Source: Candidatus Hydrogenedentota bacterium
GTDB lineage: Bacteria; UBA8481; J006
NCBI GenBank assembly: GCA_003697085.1
Contig: RFFU01000140.1
Coordinates: 1 to 24,179 of the forward strand
DNA: 24,179 nt
Direction of reading: 5' to 3'
The notes beneath the pieces were generated by a model that ran no database searches, was not told the DNA's origin, and saw nothing but the letters and a program-made list of their open reading frames with translations. The position numbers were made by a program, and so were the translations under genes. Positions 1 to 8,256 of the stretch are shown in pieces (position 1 is the first letter of the stretch; the number at the start of each line of letters is the position of its first letter).

Positions 1-431
1 AGTTTCCATGGATCGCTTCTGAAGACGAAGAGACTTCCCAGGATGCGATACATATAGTTGGGCGTGGGCACGAGAAGAACGATGTTCTGTTTGAGGATAT
101 CCGCGCGCTCCCCTCCCGTCTCCTGCCCCTCGTATTTGACGTGATTGCCGAGATCGAAGCGTTCCTTCACCGTAATCAACGTCGCTTCCCGCAACGGGTT
201 GTCGATGCCGTAGATCCTCCACGTTCCCTCGTAAGAGGCCACCTCGGCCAATCCATCGTCCCAGACCGCTCCCGGCCGCTCCGCACCGGGAAGAGAAGCC
301 TCCTGCGGCCTCTCCTTTCCCGCCTTTTGTGTCATCCCGGCTCCACAACCGAAGAGGACAAGCCCCGCCAGAAATATCGCCGGAAGCCCCCTTCCTCTTC
401 CGATCTTCTTGAAACCGCGACCGCCGATCAC
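1..431 (-). CDS. Putative lipoprotein, partial (C-terminus off the window)
   Basis: This is the last visible gene of the minus-strand glycan operon. It begins with GTG at 431, and that GTG overlaps the TGA of the upstream hydrolase gene (GTGA, 4 bp), which points to translational coupling. The protein has a basic N-terminus, a short hydrophobic stretch and a lipobox (LFGC, Cys at about residue 29), so it is predicted to be a lipid-anchored envelope protein. About 143 residues are visible before the frame runs off position 1 without a stop. I do not recognise the mature domain. It contains phrases such as YEGTWRIYGIDNP and RYDLGN-like polar segments, with no catalytic motif I can name. Its place beside a glycosyltransferase and hydrolase set suggests a periplasmic or outer-membrane role with the same glycan. 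The reading frame and lipobox are firm. The function is unknown. Confidence 0.72.
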   Translation of the reverse strand, partial: MIGGRGFKKIGRGRGLPAIFLAGLVLFGCGAGMTQKAGKERPQEASLPGAERPGAVWDDGLAEVASYEGTWRIYGIDNPLREATLITVKERFDLGNHVKYEGQETGGERADILKQNIVLLVPTPNYMYRILGSLFVFRSDPWK

Positions 432-1729
432 TCGGCCTCTTCCCTTTCCCCGTCCCTTCTCTTCGCCACTTTCCCCCACCCTTTCTCCTTGTTCTTCCTC
501 CCGCCGGCCGGCGTAACCTTTCCCTCGACTTCTCGGTTCCATCGCTTCCTCCTCTCCTTTCTCTCCGCATAATCCGCCGCGAACCACCGGCGGAGGAACG
601 TCTCCGCCACTCTGCCTCGAGGAGAGTAGTGGTTTTCCGTGTCCCCGGGAACCCCCCATTCGTAGATGAAGGCCGCAGCGAGTTGGGGGGTCTTCCGCCA
701 CGCTCTTCGAAAGGCCTCGATTCCGCGCGCTTGTTCCGCATCGTCCCGCTCGGCCTCCATCGTGTAATTCCACGGATAAACGGCCCCTCCGTCCACCGCG
801 GGATACCCGACCTCCGTGAAGACAAGCGGCTTCCCGACCGTTGCCTGCCAGGCCAGTATCTCATCACGGATCTTTTCCCAACTCCTTTGCAGTTCCTCGA
901 TCCCCGCCTTCCGGTTCCGCGTCAATTCGTAATAACCCGAGATGCCGATGGCGTCGAGGCTTTGCCAGAAGGTGACCGGCTCGTAATGGTCCCAGTTGGC
1001 GCTGTAGAGCAGGTAGCCGGAAAACGTTCCTCTCACCCGCCGGATCAAATCTTCCCACCGCCACCGAAACCGCTCCGACCAAACCAACTCCGATCCGACG
1101 GAGAGCGCCATCGCGCCTCCCTTCTCCCCGGCACGGGCTACATCGAGAAGGAGCCGCCGGTAATTCTTCCACCAAAGATCCGTATCCGTCGGGGTCATTC
1201 GGCCGCGCCATTCGCGCTTCCCCGCTTTCTCCAACAAAACAATCGGAAGAAGGAAGACGTCGAGATTCCTTCGCCGCGCATAACGAATCAAATTTGCGAG
1301 AGCATCCGGAGGAGGCGTCCGGCCCCGACGCGGCCCCGGCGTGTCCGAATGCACATCGCATTGAAAGAACGGAATAACGAACTCAACGGCGTCCGCACCG
1401 TGCTCCTCGATCTCGTCGATTGCCGGACGGTAGTCGAACTCTCCGCCGTTGTGCAGACCCAAGGCCATCCCGCGGAGAAGAGGATGGGAAACGCCGGAAA
1501 GAGCCTGAGGATTTCCCTTTCCTTGCTCTCCCCTCCTCCCTTCCTCCGTCGCATTCCCCGTTTCCGAAAAGAAGATCCCCGCGAAGAAAAGAAGGAGAAC
1601 GACGAAGAAGGCCCCCGCAATGAGACCGCCGATTCCCAAGCCGGCGTCTTTTCCGCCTTTTCCTCCCGCAACGGATCTCACTTTCTTCTCCCGGACCCCG
1701 ATGCCCCGCCCTTCCTCCCTCGCATTCAT
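428..1729 (-). CDS. Membrane-anchored glycoside hydrolase, GH113-like TIM barrel
   Basis: The protein is 433 residues from ATG 1729, which overlaps the stop of the preceding glycosyltransferase (ATGA, 4 bp). A longer upstream frame exists but lies inside that gene and is not credible. A basic N-terminus is followed by one membrane segment at about residues 31-53, then a TIM-barrel hydrolase region at about 80-385. Two motifs fit a retaining clan-A hydrolase: VGSEL with Glu at about 214 (acid/base) and FTEVGYP with Glu at about 306 (nucleophile). The motif pattern and the later YEWG block resemble GH113, a family known for beta-1,4-mannanases. The last 45 residues are charged and probably disordered. 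The single membrane segment should hold the catalytic domain outside the cytoplasmic membrane, where it could trim the product of the synthase encoded upstream. Family assignment is moderately sure, substrate is inference. Other TIM-barrel GH families remain possible. Confidence 0.78.
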   Translation of the reverse strand: MNAREEGRGIGVREKKVRSVAGGKGGKDAGLGIGGLIAGAFFVVLLLFFAGIFFSETGNATEEGRRGEQGKGNPQALSGVSHPLLRGMALGLHNGGEFDYRPAIDEIEEHGADAVEFVIPFFQCDVHSDTPGPRRGRTPPPDALANLIRYARRRNLDVFLLPIVLLEKAGKREWRGRMTPTDTDLWWKNYRRLLLDVARAGEKGGAMALSVGSELVWSERFRWRWEDLIRRVRGTFSGYLLYSANWDHYEPVTFWQSLDAIGISGYYELTRNRKAGIEELQRSWEKIRDEILAWQATVGKPLVFTEVGYPAVDGGAVYPWNYTMEAERDDAEQARGIEAFRRAWRKTPQLAAAFIYEWGVPGDTENHYSPRGRVAETFLRRWFAADYAERKERRKRWNREVEGKVTPAGGRKNKEKGWGKVAKRRDGEREEAE

Positions 1730-2439
1730 TTCCTTATCAGCCCTTCGAGAAAGATCGTTCCCAATATCTTGACTCCGGCTCCGATCGTTCCCTTCACCGT
1801 TCCGCTGATCTTCGATTTCCCGACGCGTCTTCGATACGTGACGGGGACCTCGCGAATTACAAGCCCTCGTTTGATCGCCTTGACCTGCATCTCGACCGTC
1901 CAACCGTACGTCCGATCCGCCATCGCCAGTCGTTCAAGCGCTCTCCGCCGGATGACGCGAAACGGCCCGAGATCCGTAACCGGAGCGTTCCAGCGGAGGC
2001 GAATGAGGAACGCGGCCAGGGCGTTCCCGAAACGCTGCTGCGGTGTCAGAGCCCCCGGCTCCGCTCGCCCCAGAACCCGCGATCCGATTACGAGATCGGC
2101 TCCCCGCGAAATCTCCTCGAGCAATCGCGGGAGTTCCGCGGGATCGTCCGATCGATCGGCATCCGCAAAGGCGACGATCTCAACATCATCCCCCAACGTT
2201 GCGATTCCCGCCAGGCAGGCGGCGCCGTACCCTTGAATCTCCTCGCGCACAACCTCGGCTCCTCCCCGCTCCGCCTCCGCGGCCGTGGCATCGGTCGAGG
2301 CATTGTCGCAGACGACAATCCGATCGAGAAGAGGCGCTCCGTCCACGCAAAGCCCTCGAAATTCCTCCACGACCGCTCCCACGGATCTTTCCTCGTTGAA
2401 GGCCGGAATCACCAATCCGACGCGCTCACTCTTCCACAT
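1726..2439 (-). CDS. GT2 glycosyltransferase, polyprenyl-phosphate sugar synthase-like (Dpm1/DPG-type)
   Basis: This is a 237-residue GT-A fold enzyme. The N-terminus has the GT2 opening VIPAFNEE, followed by a nucleotide-binding CDNASTD and the metal-binding DAD motif in AFADADRSDDPAE, a layout typical of dolichyl- or polyprenyl-phosphate mannose and glucose synthases. The later GSR and DLGPFR segments and a basic C-terminal stretch (YRRRVGKSKISG) also fit that family. No membrane segment is evident, so it is probably a soluble or peripherally bound cytoplasmic enzyme. I chose ATG 2439, with GGAGG 10 nt upstream. It overlaps the end of the GT-C gene by 14 bp. Its likely role is to transfer a sugar from a nucleotide donor to a polyprenyl phosphate, giving the lipid-linked donor that GT-C enzymes such as its neighbour require. 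The sugar is not determined. Confidence 0.85.
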   Translation of the reverse strand: MWKSERVGLVIPAFNEERSVGAVVEEFRGLCVDGAPLLDRIVVCDNASTDATAAEAERGGAEVVREEIQGYGAACLAGIATLGDDVEIVAFADADRSDDPAELPRLLEEISRGADLVIGSRVLGRAEPGALTPQQRFGNALAAFLIRLRWNAPVTDLGPFRVIRRRALERLAMADRTYGWTVEMQVKAIKRGLVIREVPVTYRRRVGKSKISGTVKGTIGAGVKILGTIFLEGLIRK

Positions 2440-3901
2440 ACCCGCGCATCCTCCGCCGATACAATACTTCTCCCACCGCGGCCGCAACAAAGAGAAAAAC
2501 GATCGCCCTCTGCAATCCCACTCTCTCCCTCCATACGCCATACCGCGCCTCCGTCAGCAAGACCTCGTACGTCAACCCGCTCAGAACCAGAAAGAGCGCG
2601 ACGGATCCGGAACGAACGAGACAGAGCCAAGGAAGGAGATGAGTCAGATACCATGGATAGATGACCGGCTGAACGAGGAGGAAGAGAAGGAGAGTCATCG
2701 TAGCGACGAAAATCGTGTTGGAGGCCGTGAGAGACCAGAGGAAACCCGCCGAGAGAACAAGCCCGGACGCGACAGCGCGGGCGATTCCCTTTTCGCGGGG
2801 CGTTCCCGGCGCGAGGCGACGCGGCGAAGCCGGAAAAGAAACAAGATTCTCGACGGCGGGAACCCAGGAATCAACATGGAGGGATCGGTGAAGGACCCCG
2901 TTGAATTCCCAGTTCCGGTTGTATTCTTTGAGCGTCTCGAAGAGATCCGATCCCGCCGAGAGGTAAGGAATCACGACCAGGAGGGAGGCCAGAAGCGCGC
3001 CTCCGAGAAGAGCCTCCTTTCGGCGCACACGCGGTATCGCCGCTCCTGCGGCGATCGGAATGATCTTGATACCAACGGCGAGCGCGGCGCAAACTCCCGC
3101 GCCGACTCGCTTCCGAAGAAGCCACAGCCCCAGCGCGGCCCCGACCATCCCGACCGCCGCTCCGTCCAAATGCCCCGACCCGGCGAACTCGACGGCGGCC
3201 AGCGGAGAATACGCCCACCAGAGAAGCGCGCGATGGCCCTCCCGGCGCCGCGCGATCAGACCCGCTCCGAGCAGAACGAGCCCGAGGAATTCGCAGAGGA
3301 AGATTTCCACTTTCCAGGCCGTCAATTCCCTCCATCCAGTGATCTTCCGAATCGGCGCTATTCCGCGGGAAAGGATTTGTGCCGCGGGCGGATAAATCGT
3401 TCGATATTCTTTGTGATTGATCCTGGGCCAAACGCGATTGTCGCGCAAAGCCGAGAGTTCCTCGGCGCTGGGCGGATACCGATACGGATCGACACCGGCC
3501 GCCTGAACCCGGCCGTCCCAAATGTTGCGGTAGGCGTCGTCGGAGAGAACGGGGGAAAGGGGGACAAGCACGAGACGCATCGCGGCGGCGAAAAGGAGGA
3601 TGACCGCCAGTTCCCGCTTGGCGAGTCCAGAGTGCAACACGGTATTCTCATCCTTTTCCGGCGCGGCGTTTCGTCCCGCGCCGCATCCGCAGCCAGGCGT
3701 CTCTTCCGTACATCGATTTCGTCTCTCGTGACGGAAAAAGAAAAGAGAGAGAAGAAGAAGATGGAGGGTTCCGGCGAAAACGAGCACCGCGATCCAAGAA
3801 GCGATCCGCGCGGTTCTTGCGGCGGGCGCGAGGTGAAGGAGCGAGAGGACGGCCGTCAAAACGAGGCCGGAAACGGCGATCGCCGCTCGGCGGTCAGGCA
3901 T
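2426..3901 (-). CDS. Integral membrane GT-C glycosyltransferase (GT87/mannosyltransferase-like)
   Basis: This 491-residue protein is rich in hydrophobic segments, with roughly ten or more membrane spans. It carries the features of polyprenyl-phosphate-sugar-dependent GT-C enzymes: an acidic pair in an early external loop (SDDAYRNIWDG, Asp at about 121-122), followed by DPYRYPP at about 138-144, and later IYPP and SGHLDG motifs. These are typical of the GT87 and MptA-like mannosyltransferase group. A Cys- and charge-rich insertion lies at about residues 57-95, between the first membrane segments and the catalytic loop. ATG 3901 overlaps the stop of the upstream synthase by 8 bp (ATGCCTGA). The enzyme should transfer a sugar on the periplasmic side of the inner membrane. 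The Dpm-like gene directly downstream could supply its donor. Donor sugar and acceptor are unknown. Confidence 0.83.
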   Translation of the reverse strand: MPDRRAAIAVSGLVLTAVLSLLHLAPAARTARIASWIAVLVFAGTLHLLLLSLFFFRHERRNRCTEETPGCGCGAGRNAAPEKDENTVLHSGLAKRELAVILLFAAAMRLVLVPLSPVLSDDAYRNIWDGRVQAAGVDPYRYPPSAEELSALRDNRVWPRINHKEYRTIYPPAAQILSRGIAPIRKITGWRELTAWKVEIFLCEFLGLVLLGAGLIARRREGHRALLWWAYSPLAAVEFAGSGHLDGAAVGMVGAALGLWLLRKRVGAGVCAALAVGIKIIPIAAGAAIPRVRRKEALLGGALLASLLVVIPYLSAGSDLFETLKEYNRNWEFNGVLHRSLHVDSWVPAVENLVSFPASPRRLAPGTPREKGIARAVASGLVLSAGFLWSLTASNTIFVATMTLLLFLLVQPVIYPWYLTHLLPWLCLVRSGSVALFLVLSGLTYEVLLTEARYGVWRERVGLQRAIVFLFVAAAVGEVLYRRRMRGYVEE

Positions 3902-5459
3902 TCCCGGTAAGAGTTTCCCGAACCTGCCCCACGGTCATCGCGAACCACCCGATCGTGAAGAGAAGAGCCCATGGCGTTACGAAGAGACAACAAAGAACCG
4001 AGGCGATTATCGTAAAGAGGCCATAGAGTCCAAGGACGGCCTCGGCGACGATCAGTCGATCGAGACGCATTCTGTACCAGACCATTCCGATCGCCGGCGC
4101 AGAACCGTCTCTTCCGTATTTGGGTGTTCTGACGAATGGCGAATCGATACCAAGAAATCCCTCCAGAACCGCGCGGGTCGCGTTGAGGGAATTCCCGACT
4201 CCGAGGACAAGCAGAGCGAGGAACCGCCCCAAGAAACGGCGCAGAGGTGGGCGGCCGTCGGCGACATAATGGAAGAGTCCAACAATAACGGTCGTCGAGC
4301 CGAGCGCGATGGCATAAGCGGCCTTCCAGGCTGCACCGGCCTCGTGAAGAAGGGAGAGCAAGGGCAGAAAAAGAAGGAAGGAGGCCAGAGCCAGCGAGTA
4401 TGTCATCGGAGCCAGCAGATGCGCCACCGCCTCGGCTTTTACGCGAAAAGGAAGCCGCGCGCGAAGAAGACTTGGAAGAAGGTTCCTCGCCACCTGAGCC
4501 ATTCCCTTCATCCAGCGAAACTGCTGGGACTTGAAAGCCTTGTAGGTCGGAGGAAGTTCGGAAGCGCATTCCAGGTCGTCGAGATAGAGGAAACGCCACC
4601 CCGCCATCTGAGCCCGGTAGGAGAGATCGAGGTCCTCGGTCAGCATTCCTCCGTTCCACCCTCCGGCGGAGTGAATGGTCTCCGCACGCCAGATGCCAGC
4701 CGTTCCATTGAAGTTGAAGAAACACCCGTGCGCGCAACGAACGAAGTGTTCGAGCCGGAAGTGACCGTTGAGCGAAAGAGCCTGCGCCCGCGTCAGGAAC
4801 GAATCATCCTCGTTGAGAAAAGTCCACCGCCCCTGCACCATTCCGATCCGGGAATCGCGAAAGAACGGCACGGTCCGCGCCAGGAAATCCCGCGGCGGAA
4901 GAAAATCGGCGTCGAAGACGGCGACGAGTTCTCCACGAGCCTTTCGCAATCCTTCCTGCAAGGCCCCCGCCTTGAAACCGGCGCGACTCGAGCGGCGAAT
5001 CACGCGGATCGAGATGCCCTTCCGCTCGACATCCCGCGCGGCATGGTCCACAACCTCGCGCGTCGCATCGGTCGAATCGTCCAAAACCTGAATCTCAAAC
5101 CGATCGCGGGGATAATCCATCTCCGCCGCCGTTCGAATCAGCCGTTTCGCAACCATTCGTTCGTTGTAGAGCGGAAGTTGGATCGTCACAAACGGGACTT
5201 CATCGCTCGAGGCCGCCTCTTCTCCCCTCCGCCCGATTTTCGGTTTCGCCAGCACCGGATGTCTTCCGCTCCCGCGACCGCCTCGCTCGTGCTCCAAAAG
5301 CGATCCTGAACCGTCCTTTTCCTCCGTCGCCTTCGGGACGGCCGGCTCCCGACCCCGAGGCGAACGATAGCGGTACCAGAGGCGCAAGAGATGAAGGCGA
5401 TGGAGTCCGTAGAGCGAGAAACCGACGATCGAGATGAGAAGAAGGAGTTTCAGAACCAT
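3894..5459 (-). CDS. Processive GT2 synthase, cellulose/glucomannan synthase-like (CslA/BcsA-type)
   Basis: This 521-residue membrane glycosyltransferase has one N-terminal membrane segment, a charged linker at about residues 30-85, a cytoplasmic GT2 domain, and four or five C-terminal membrane segments. The full set of processive synthase motifs is present: QLPLYNE (94-100), LDDSTD (126-131), DAD (183-185), TED (274-276) and QQFRW (312-316, the QxxRW motif). The NFNGTAG and MLTEDLDLSYR blocks resemble plant CslA beta-mannan synthases and bacterial Csl proteins more than BcsA, and no PilZ domain is visible. I prefer ATG 5459 over the adjacent TTG at 5462. GGAG lies about 11 nt upstream. The enzyme likely polymerises a beta-linked glycan from a nucleotide sugar and extrudes it. 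A beta-mannan is suggested by the GH113-like neighbour, but this is not proven. Confidence 0.88.
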   Translation of the reverse strand: MVLKLLLLISIVGFSLYGLHRLHLLRLWYRYRSPRGREPAVPKATEEKDGSGSLLEHERGGRGSGRHPVLAKPKIGRRGEEAASSDEVPFVTIQLPLYNERMVAKRLIRTAAEMDYPRDRFEIQVLDDSTDATREVVDHAARDVERKGISIRVIRRSSRAGFKAGALQEGLRKARGELVAVFDADFLPPRDFLARTVPFFRDSRIGMVQGRWTFLNEDDSFLTRAQALSLNGHFRLEHFVRCAHGCFFNFNGTAGIWRAETIHSAGGWNGGMLTEDLDLSYRAQMAGWRFLYLDDLECASELPPTYKAFKSQQFRWMKGMAQVARNLLPSLLRARLPFRVKAEAVAHLLAPMTYSLALASFLLFLPLLSLLHEAGAAWKAAYAIALGSTTVIVGLFHYVADGRPPLRRFLGRFLALLVLGVGNSLNATRAVLEGFLGIDSPFVRTPKYGRDGSAPAIGMVWYRMRLDRLIVAEAVLGLYGLFTIIASVLCCLFVTPWALLFTIGWFAMTVGQVRETLTGNA

Positions 5460-5513
5460 CAACCGTGCCGCTCCTTTTCTCCCTGTTTCACGATTCTCAA
5501 AATTCCGCCGGGT

Positions 5514-8009
5514 TCAACAGCAACAAGAGGATCCCGCGGAGGATGACTTCTCATCCGAACCGACGCAACACGCCTTGAAGTCCGTCTCGTTTCCTTCGAG
5601 AACGACGAAGGAGTCCGCATAGGGAGGATGCGAAAGTTTCGCCGCCGTATCGGAGCAGACCTCGACCGGAATATTCCTCGGAAACCAATGGCCTTCTTCG
5701 TCGGCAATCCCCTTGAACGGACCGCGATAGATCGCCCATTGTCCGCGATAAACGCAATCCCCCTTCTTGGCGAACTTGTAGGCACGAACGGTGACGGAAT
5801 AGAAGCGATAGCTTTCAACCTCGCGCCAAAAACTCTTCTTCAGGACCTCGATCCCGTAGAATCCGGCCCGTTCCAACATCGCCAGAAACTCCTCCTCGGT
5901 CAGGGCGCCGCTGATGCATTCGCCCCAGAGCCGTGGATCCTTGCGCTGGTGCGGAGGCACTTCCTTTTCCGAAACGATATCCGCAACGACCATCCGGCCG
6001 TGGTCCTTGAGGACGCGCCAGATTTCGTTGAAGACCCGCATCTTGTCGGGGGACAGATTGACGACGCAGTTGGATGTAACGACATCGACCGAGGCATCCT
6101 CGAGCGGTACTTCCTCGAGAAATCCCTTGTGGAATTCAACGTTATCGTAGCCGAGGTTCCGAGCGACGATGGGCCGGCACCGCCGGGCTTCTTCCAACAT
6201 CCGATCGGTCATATCGACTCCGATCGCCCGTCCCTCCGGCCCCACTTTCTTCGCCGCGATAAAGACATCGATCCCCGCTCCACTGCCCAAGTCCAACGTC
6301 GTTTCCCCGGGGCGAATCGCGGCATCTTGAACGGGCGAGCCGCACCCGTAAAACCGCTCGACAACCTCCTTCGGTATGTGCTTCAAATCCTCGGGATCCG
6401 GACGCACCGGACAACACAGATCCTGTTGCGGCTCCTCCGCGGCGTCTCCGTAGAAGAGCCGGACCTTCTTGCGCGGAGCGTCGAAGTCGAAGGAGACGAC
6501 ACATTCGGAATGGGTCGTCGTGAAAGACACACCGCCGTCTCCCCGCGGGAACTCCTCGACCGCGGCACAGTGCACCCCGCCGTCTCCCATTCCGGTAAAG
6601 ACGACCGGCGTCTTGAATCCGGCGTTTCCATTGGCGCAGACTCGCCGTCGCTCCCTCACGAGATCAAAGAAGGCGTCCCGGTACATCTCCTTGTGAAGCT
6701 CACAGTAGGGATCGGGCGCCAGGATCGAACCCCGATGGAAATAGGCATGCTCGATATCCCCTCCTCCGCAGAGAAACTTCAGCGGACAGGCCCGGCAATC
6801 CTCTTTCCGCTCCACCGTCGCGTCCCGAAACTCCTCCGTCACCCGGCTCTTCTTCCAAATCTCCTCGAGCGAAGACTCCGTCACATCGCCACACCGAAGG
6901 GCCTCGACATTCGCCATCGCCGCCGAGGGATAGACGGTTCCGTCGCAATAGACGCAGAGAGAGTTGACTCCGGCGACGGAAAGATCGCGCCGCGTATAAG
7001 GTGGTAATTTCAAGCGGCCTTTGAGCGCCTCGTGATTGTCCACGATCACGCCGAGTTCGTCCCCGATCCGCCGGCACTCGCGCACAACGGCGACGATCTC
7101 GGGAACCGTCGGAACAAGCGCGTCGTCGGCCCGTCCGCGCTTGTGGATCCAGAGAAGGTGGTGCGCAAAGGCCCCGAGTTCACCCGCCAGCCGCGTTACG
7201 CGCGGAATGTCATCGAGGTTCTTCGCCGTCACCACGGACGTCAGAGTCACGTGAAATCCCGCGTCCACCGCATTGCGGATTCCCTCGACGATCCGCATGA
7301 AACTCCCCTCCCCGCGGATCGCGTCGTTCGTCTCGGCGTTCGATCCATCGATGCTGATTTGGAGCCGAAAGCGATCGCGATCCAATCTCTTCAGCCTCTC
7401 CATCAAGGCGCCCTTGAGCGGAATCCCGTTCGTCAAAACAGCGGCTTCGGCTTCAGGATCCGAAAGGATTTCCTCGAGAAGATCAGGAAGATCGCGGCGG
7501 AGAAACGGTTCGCCTCCGGTGATGAAGAAGCGCTTCGTCCCCAAGGAGCGGGCCTGGCGGATCACATCGAGCCATCGATCCGTGGGCAGCCCCTTTTCGC
7601 CGGCCGGCCCGGAGGAAACAAGACAGTGGGTGCACGAAAGGTTACAGGAATTGTTCGTATGGAGCCAAAGTTCGCTCAGGGGCGCGTCTTGCACCCACGC
7701 ACGCCGCCCCCGGTACGGAATCTCCTCTTCCTCCTCTCGTTCGTCGAGAAAACGGTACCGGAGCGCGTCGCCGGCGACGGTCATCACATCTTGATAGGCG
7801 CGGACCCATTCGAGATCGTTCCGGCGCGCGTAATCCGAGACAACCTCCCCCACCGTTCGCGATCCGTCGAAGGCCTTCAGAATCTCCTTTCCGCGTTCGT
7901 CCAGACCGATCCAATTCGGCGCGGATGGGCGCACGAAGACGACCAGTTCCCCTTCCCGATACTCGACCCCCGGCCGAAAGAAAGGCCGGCTCTTCTCCGT
8001 CAATACCAC
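5514..8009 (-). CDS. Radical SAM/SPASM protein fused to ArsM-type arsenite S-adenosylmethionine methyltransferase
   Basis: This is an 831-residue fusion. Residues 5-85 resemble a PqqD-like small domain. Residues 115-445 are a radical SAM barrel with the CX3CX2C cluster motif (Cys 122, 126, 129), the TGGEPF block, and a SPASM-type Cys-rich tail (Cys 352, 355, 405, 408, 414, 436). A linker follows, and residues 530-815 form a full ArsM. That part has the SAM motif [10 protein letters not shown] (572-581) and all the cysteines known to bind As(III) in ArsM: CC at 532-533, the YGCG Cys 556, the SNC Cys 648 and the GEC Cys 698. The ArsM C-terminal domain is present, and the protein ends in Cys-Cys-Cys. 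I chose GTG 8009 because GAGGAGG (8016-8022) sits 6 nt upstream. A GTG at 8024 would overlap that ribosome site. ArsM methylates arsenite. The radical SAM half may further modify an organoarsenical or a peptide, and its substrate is unknown. Confidence 0.88.
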   Translation of the reverse strand: MVLTEKSRPFFRPGVEYREGELVVFVRPSAPNWIGLDERGKEILKAFDGSRTVGEVVSDYARRNDLEWVRAYQDVMTVAGDALRYRFLDEREEEEEIPYRGRRAWVQDAPLSELWLHTNNSCNLSCTHCLVSSGPAGEKGLPTDRWLDVIRQARSLGTKRFFITGGEPFLRRDLPDLLEEILSDPEAEAAVLTNGIPLKGALMERLKRLDRDRFRLQISIDGSNAETNDAIRGEGSFMRIVEGIRNAVDAGFHVTLTSVVTAKNLDDIPRVTRLAGELGAFAHHLLWIHKRGRADDALVPTVPEIVAVVRECRRIGDELGVIVDNHEALKGRLKLPPYTRRDLSVAGVNSLCVYCDGTVYPSAAMANVEALRCGDVTESSLEEIWKKSRVTEEFRDATVERKEDCRACPLKFLCGGGDIEHAYFHRGSILAPDPYCELHKEMYRDAFFDLVRERRRVCANGNAGFKTPVVFTGMGDGGVHCAAVEEFPRGDGGVSFTTTHSECVVSFDFDAPRKKVRLFYGDAAEEPQQDLCCPVRPDPEDLKHIPKEVVERFYGCGSPVQDAAIRPGETTLDLGSGAGIDVFIAAKKVGPEGRAIGVDMTDRMLEEARRCRPIVARNLGYDNVEFHKGFLEEVPLEDASVDVVTSNCVVNLSPDKMRVFNEIWRVLKDHGRMVVADIVSEKEVPPHQRKDPRLWGECISGALTEEEFLAMLERAGFYGIEVLKKSFWREVESYRFYSVTVRAYKFAKKGDCVYRGQWAIYRGPFKGIADEEGHWFPRNIPVEVCSDTAAKLSHPPYADSFVVLEGNETDFKACCVGSDEKSSSAGSSCCC

Positions 8010-8015
8010 GGTGTT

Positions 8016-8022
8016 CCTCCTC
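8016..8022 (-). promoter_or_regulatory. Ribosome binding site that decides the radical SAM-ArsM start
   Basis: GAGGAGG on the minus strand lies 6 nt before GTG 8009. The alternative GTG at 8024 includes part of this element, so the shorter protein is the better call. Confidence 0.75.
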
Positions 8023-8051
8023 ACACTTCACGACCAACACATTGTTGCCGG

Positions 8052-8079
8052 AATATACTACCGAATTAGTAACTCTGAA
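8052..8079 (-). promoter_or_regulatory. Possible promoter of the radical SAM-ArsM operon, with a small palindrome in its spacer
   Basis: On the minus strand TTCAGA (8074-8079) and TATATT (8052-8057) are 16 bp apart, about 45 nt before the start codon. An interrupted palindrome, ACTA-N6-TAGT (8057-8070), occupies the spacer, and a second one, CAACA-N3-TGTTG (8035-8047), lies downstream. Repressor sites are often placed like this, and arsenic genes are commonly under ArsR control, but I cannot match either site to a known ArsR operator. The -35 match is weak. Confidence 0.3.
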
Positions 8080-8256
8080 ACCGGAAAACTTACAGCTGGA
8101 AACGGGCATAGGGGCGAAAAAGGAATCCGCCACGGAGACCAAAAAACACAGAGAGAGGAAAAGAAAAGAAGAACAACGAGGAACATTCCGCAGGAAGAAT
8201 TCGTTTCTCCTCTCTCCTGCTCCATAACACGGCAGAAATGGGACACGGATTTGGCA

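Noticed and set aside
1730-1903. N-terminal extension of the hydrolase
   Set aside because: It lies inside the upstream GT2 gene, and ATG 1729 forms a coupled ATGA overlap.
629-2236. A 535-residue open frame on the plus strand antisense to the hydrolase and GT2 genes
   Set aside because: It is a low-stop shadow of GC-rich genes on the other strand, rich in Arg and Pro, with no domain.
2285-3910. A 541-residue open frame on the plus strand antisense to the GT-C gene
   Set aside because: The minus-strand frame has clear GT-C motifs and membrane segments, while this one is Arg/Glu-rich without a recognisable fold.
5628-7007. A 459-residue plus-strand frame antisense to the radical SAM-ArsM gene
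   Set aside because: It is opposite well-conserved ArsM and SPASM motifs and has no credible start or domain.
8010-8024. GTG at 8024 as the start of the radical SAM-ArsM gene
   Set aside because: It would place the GAGGAGG ribosome site within the coding region. GTG 8009 is spaced correctly.
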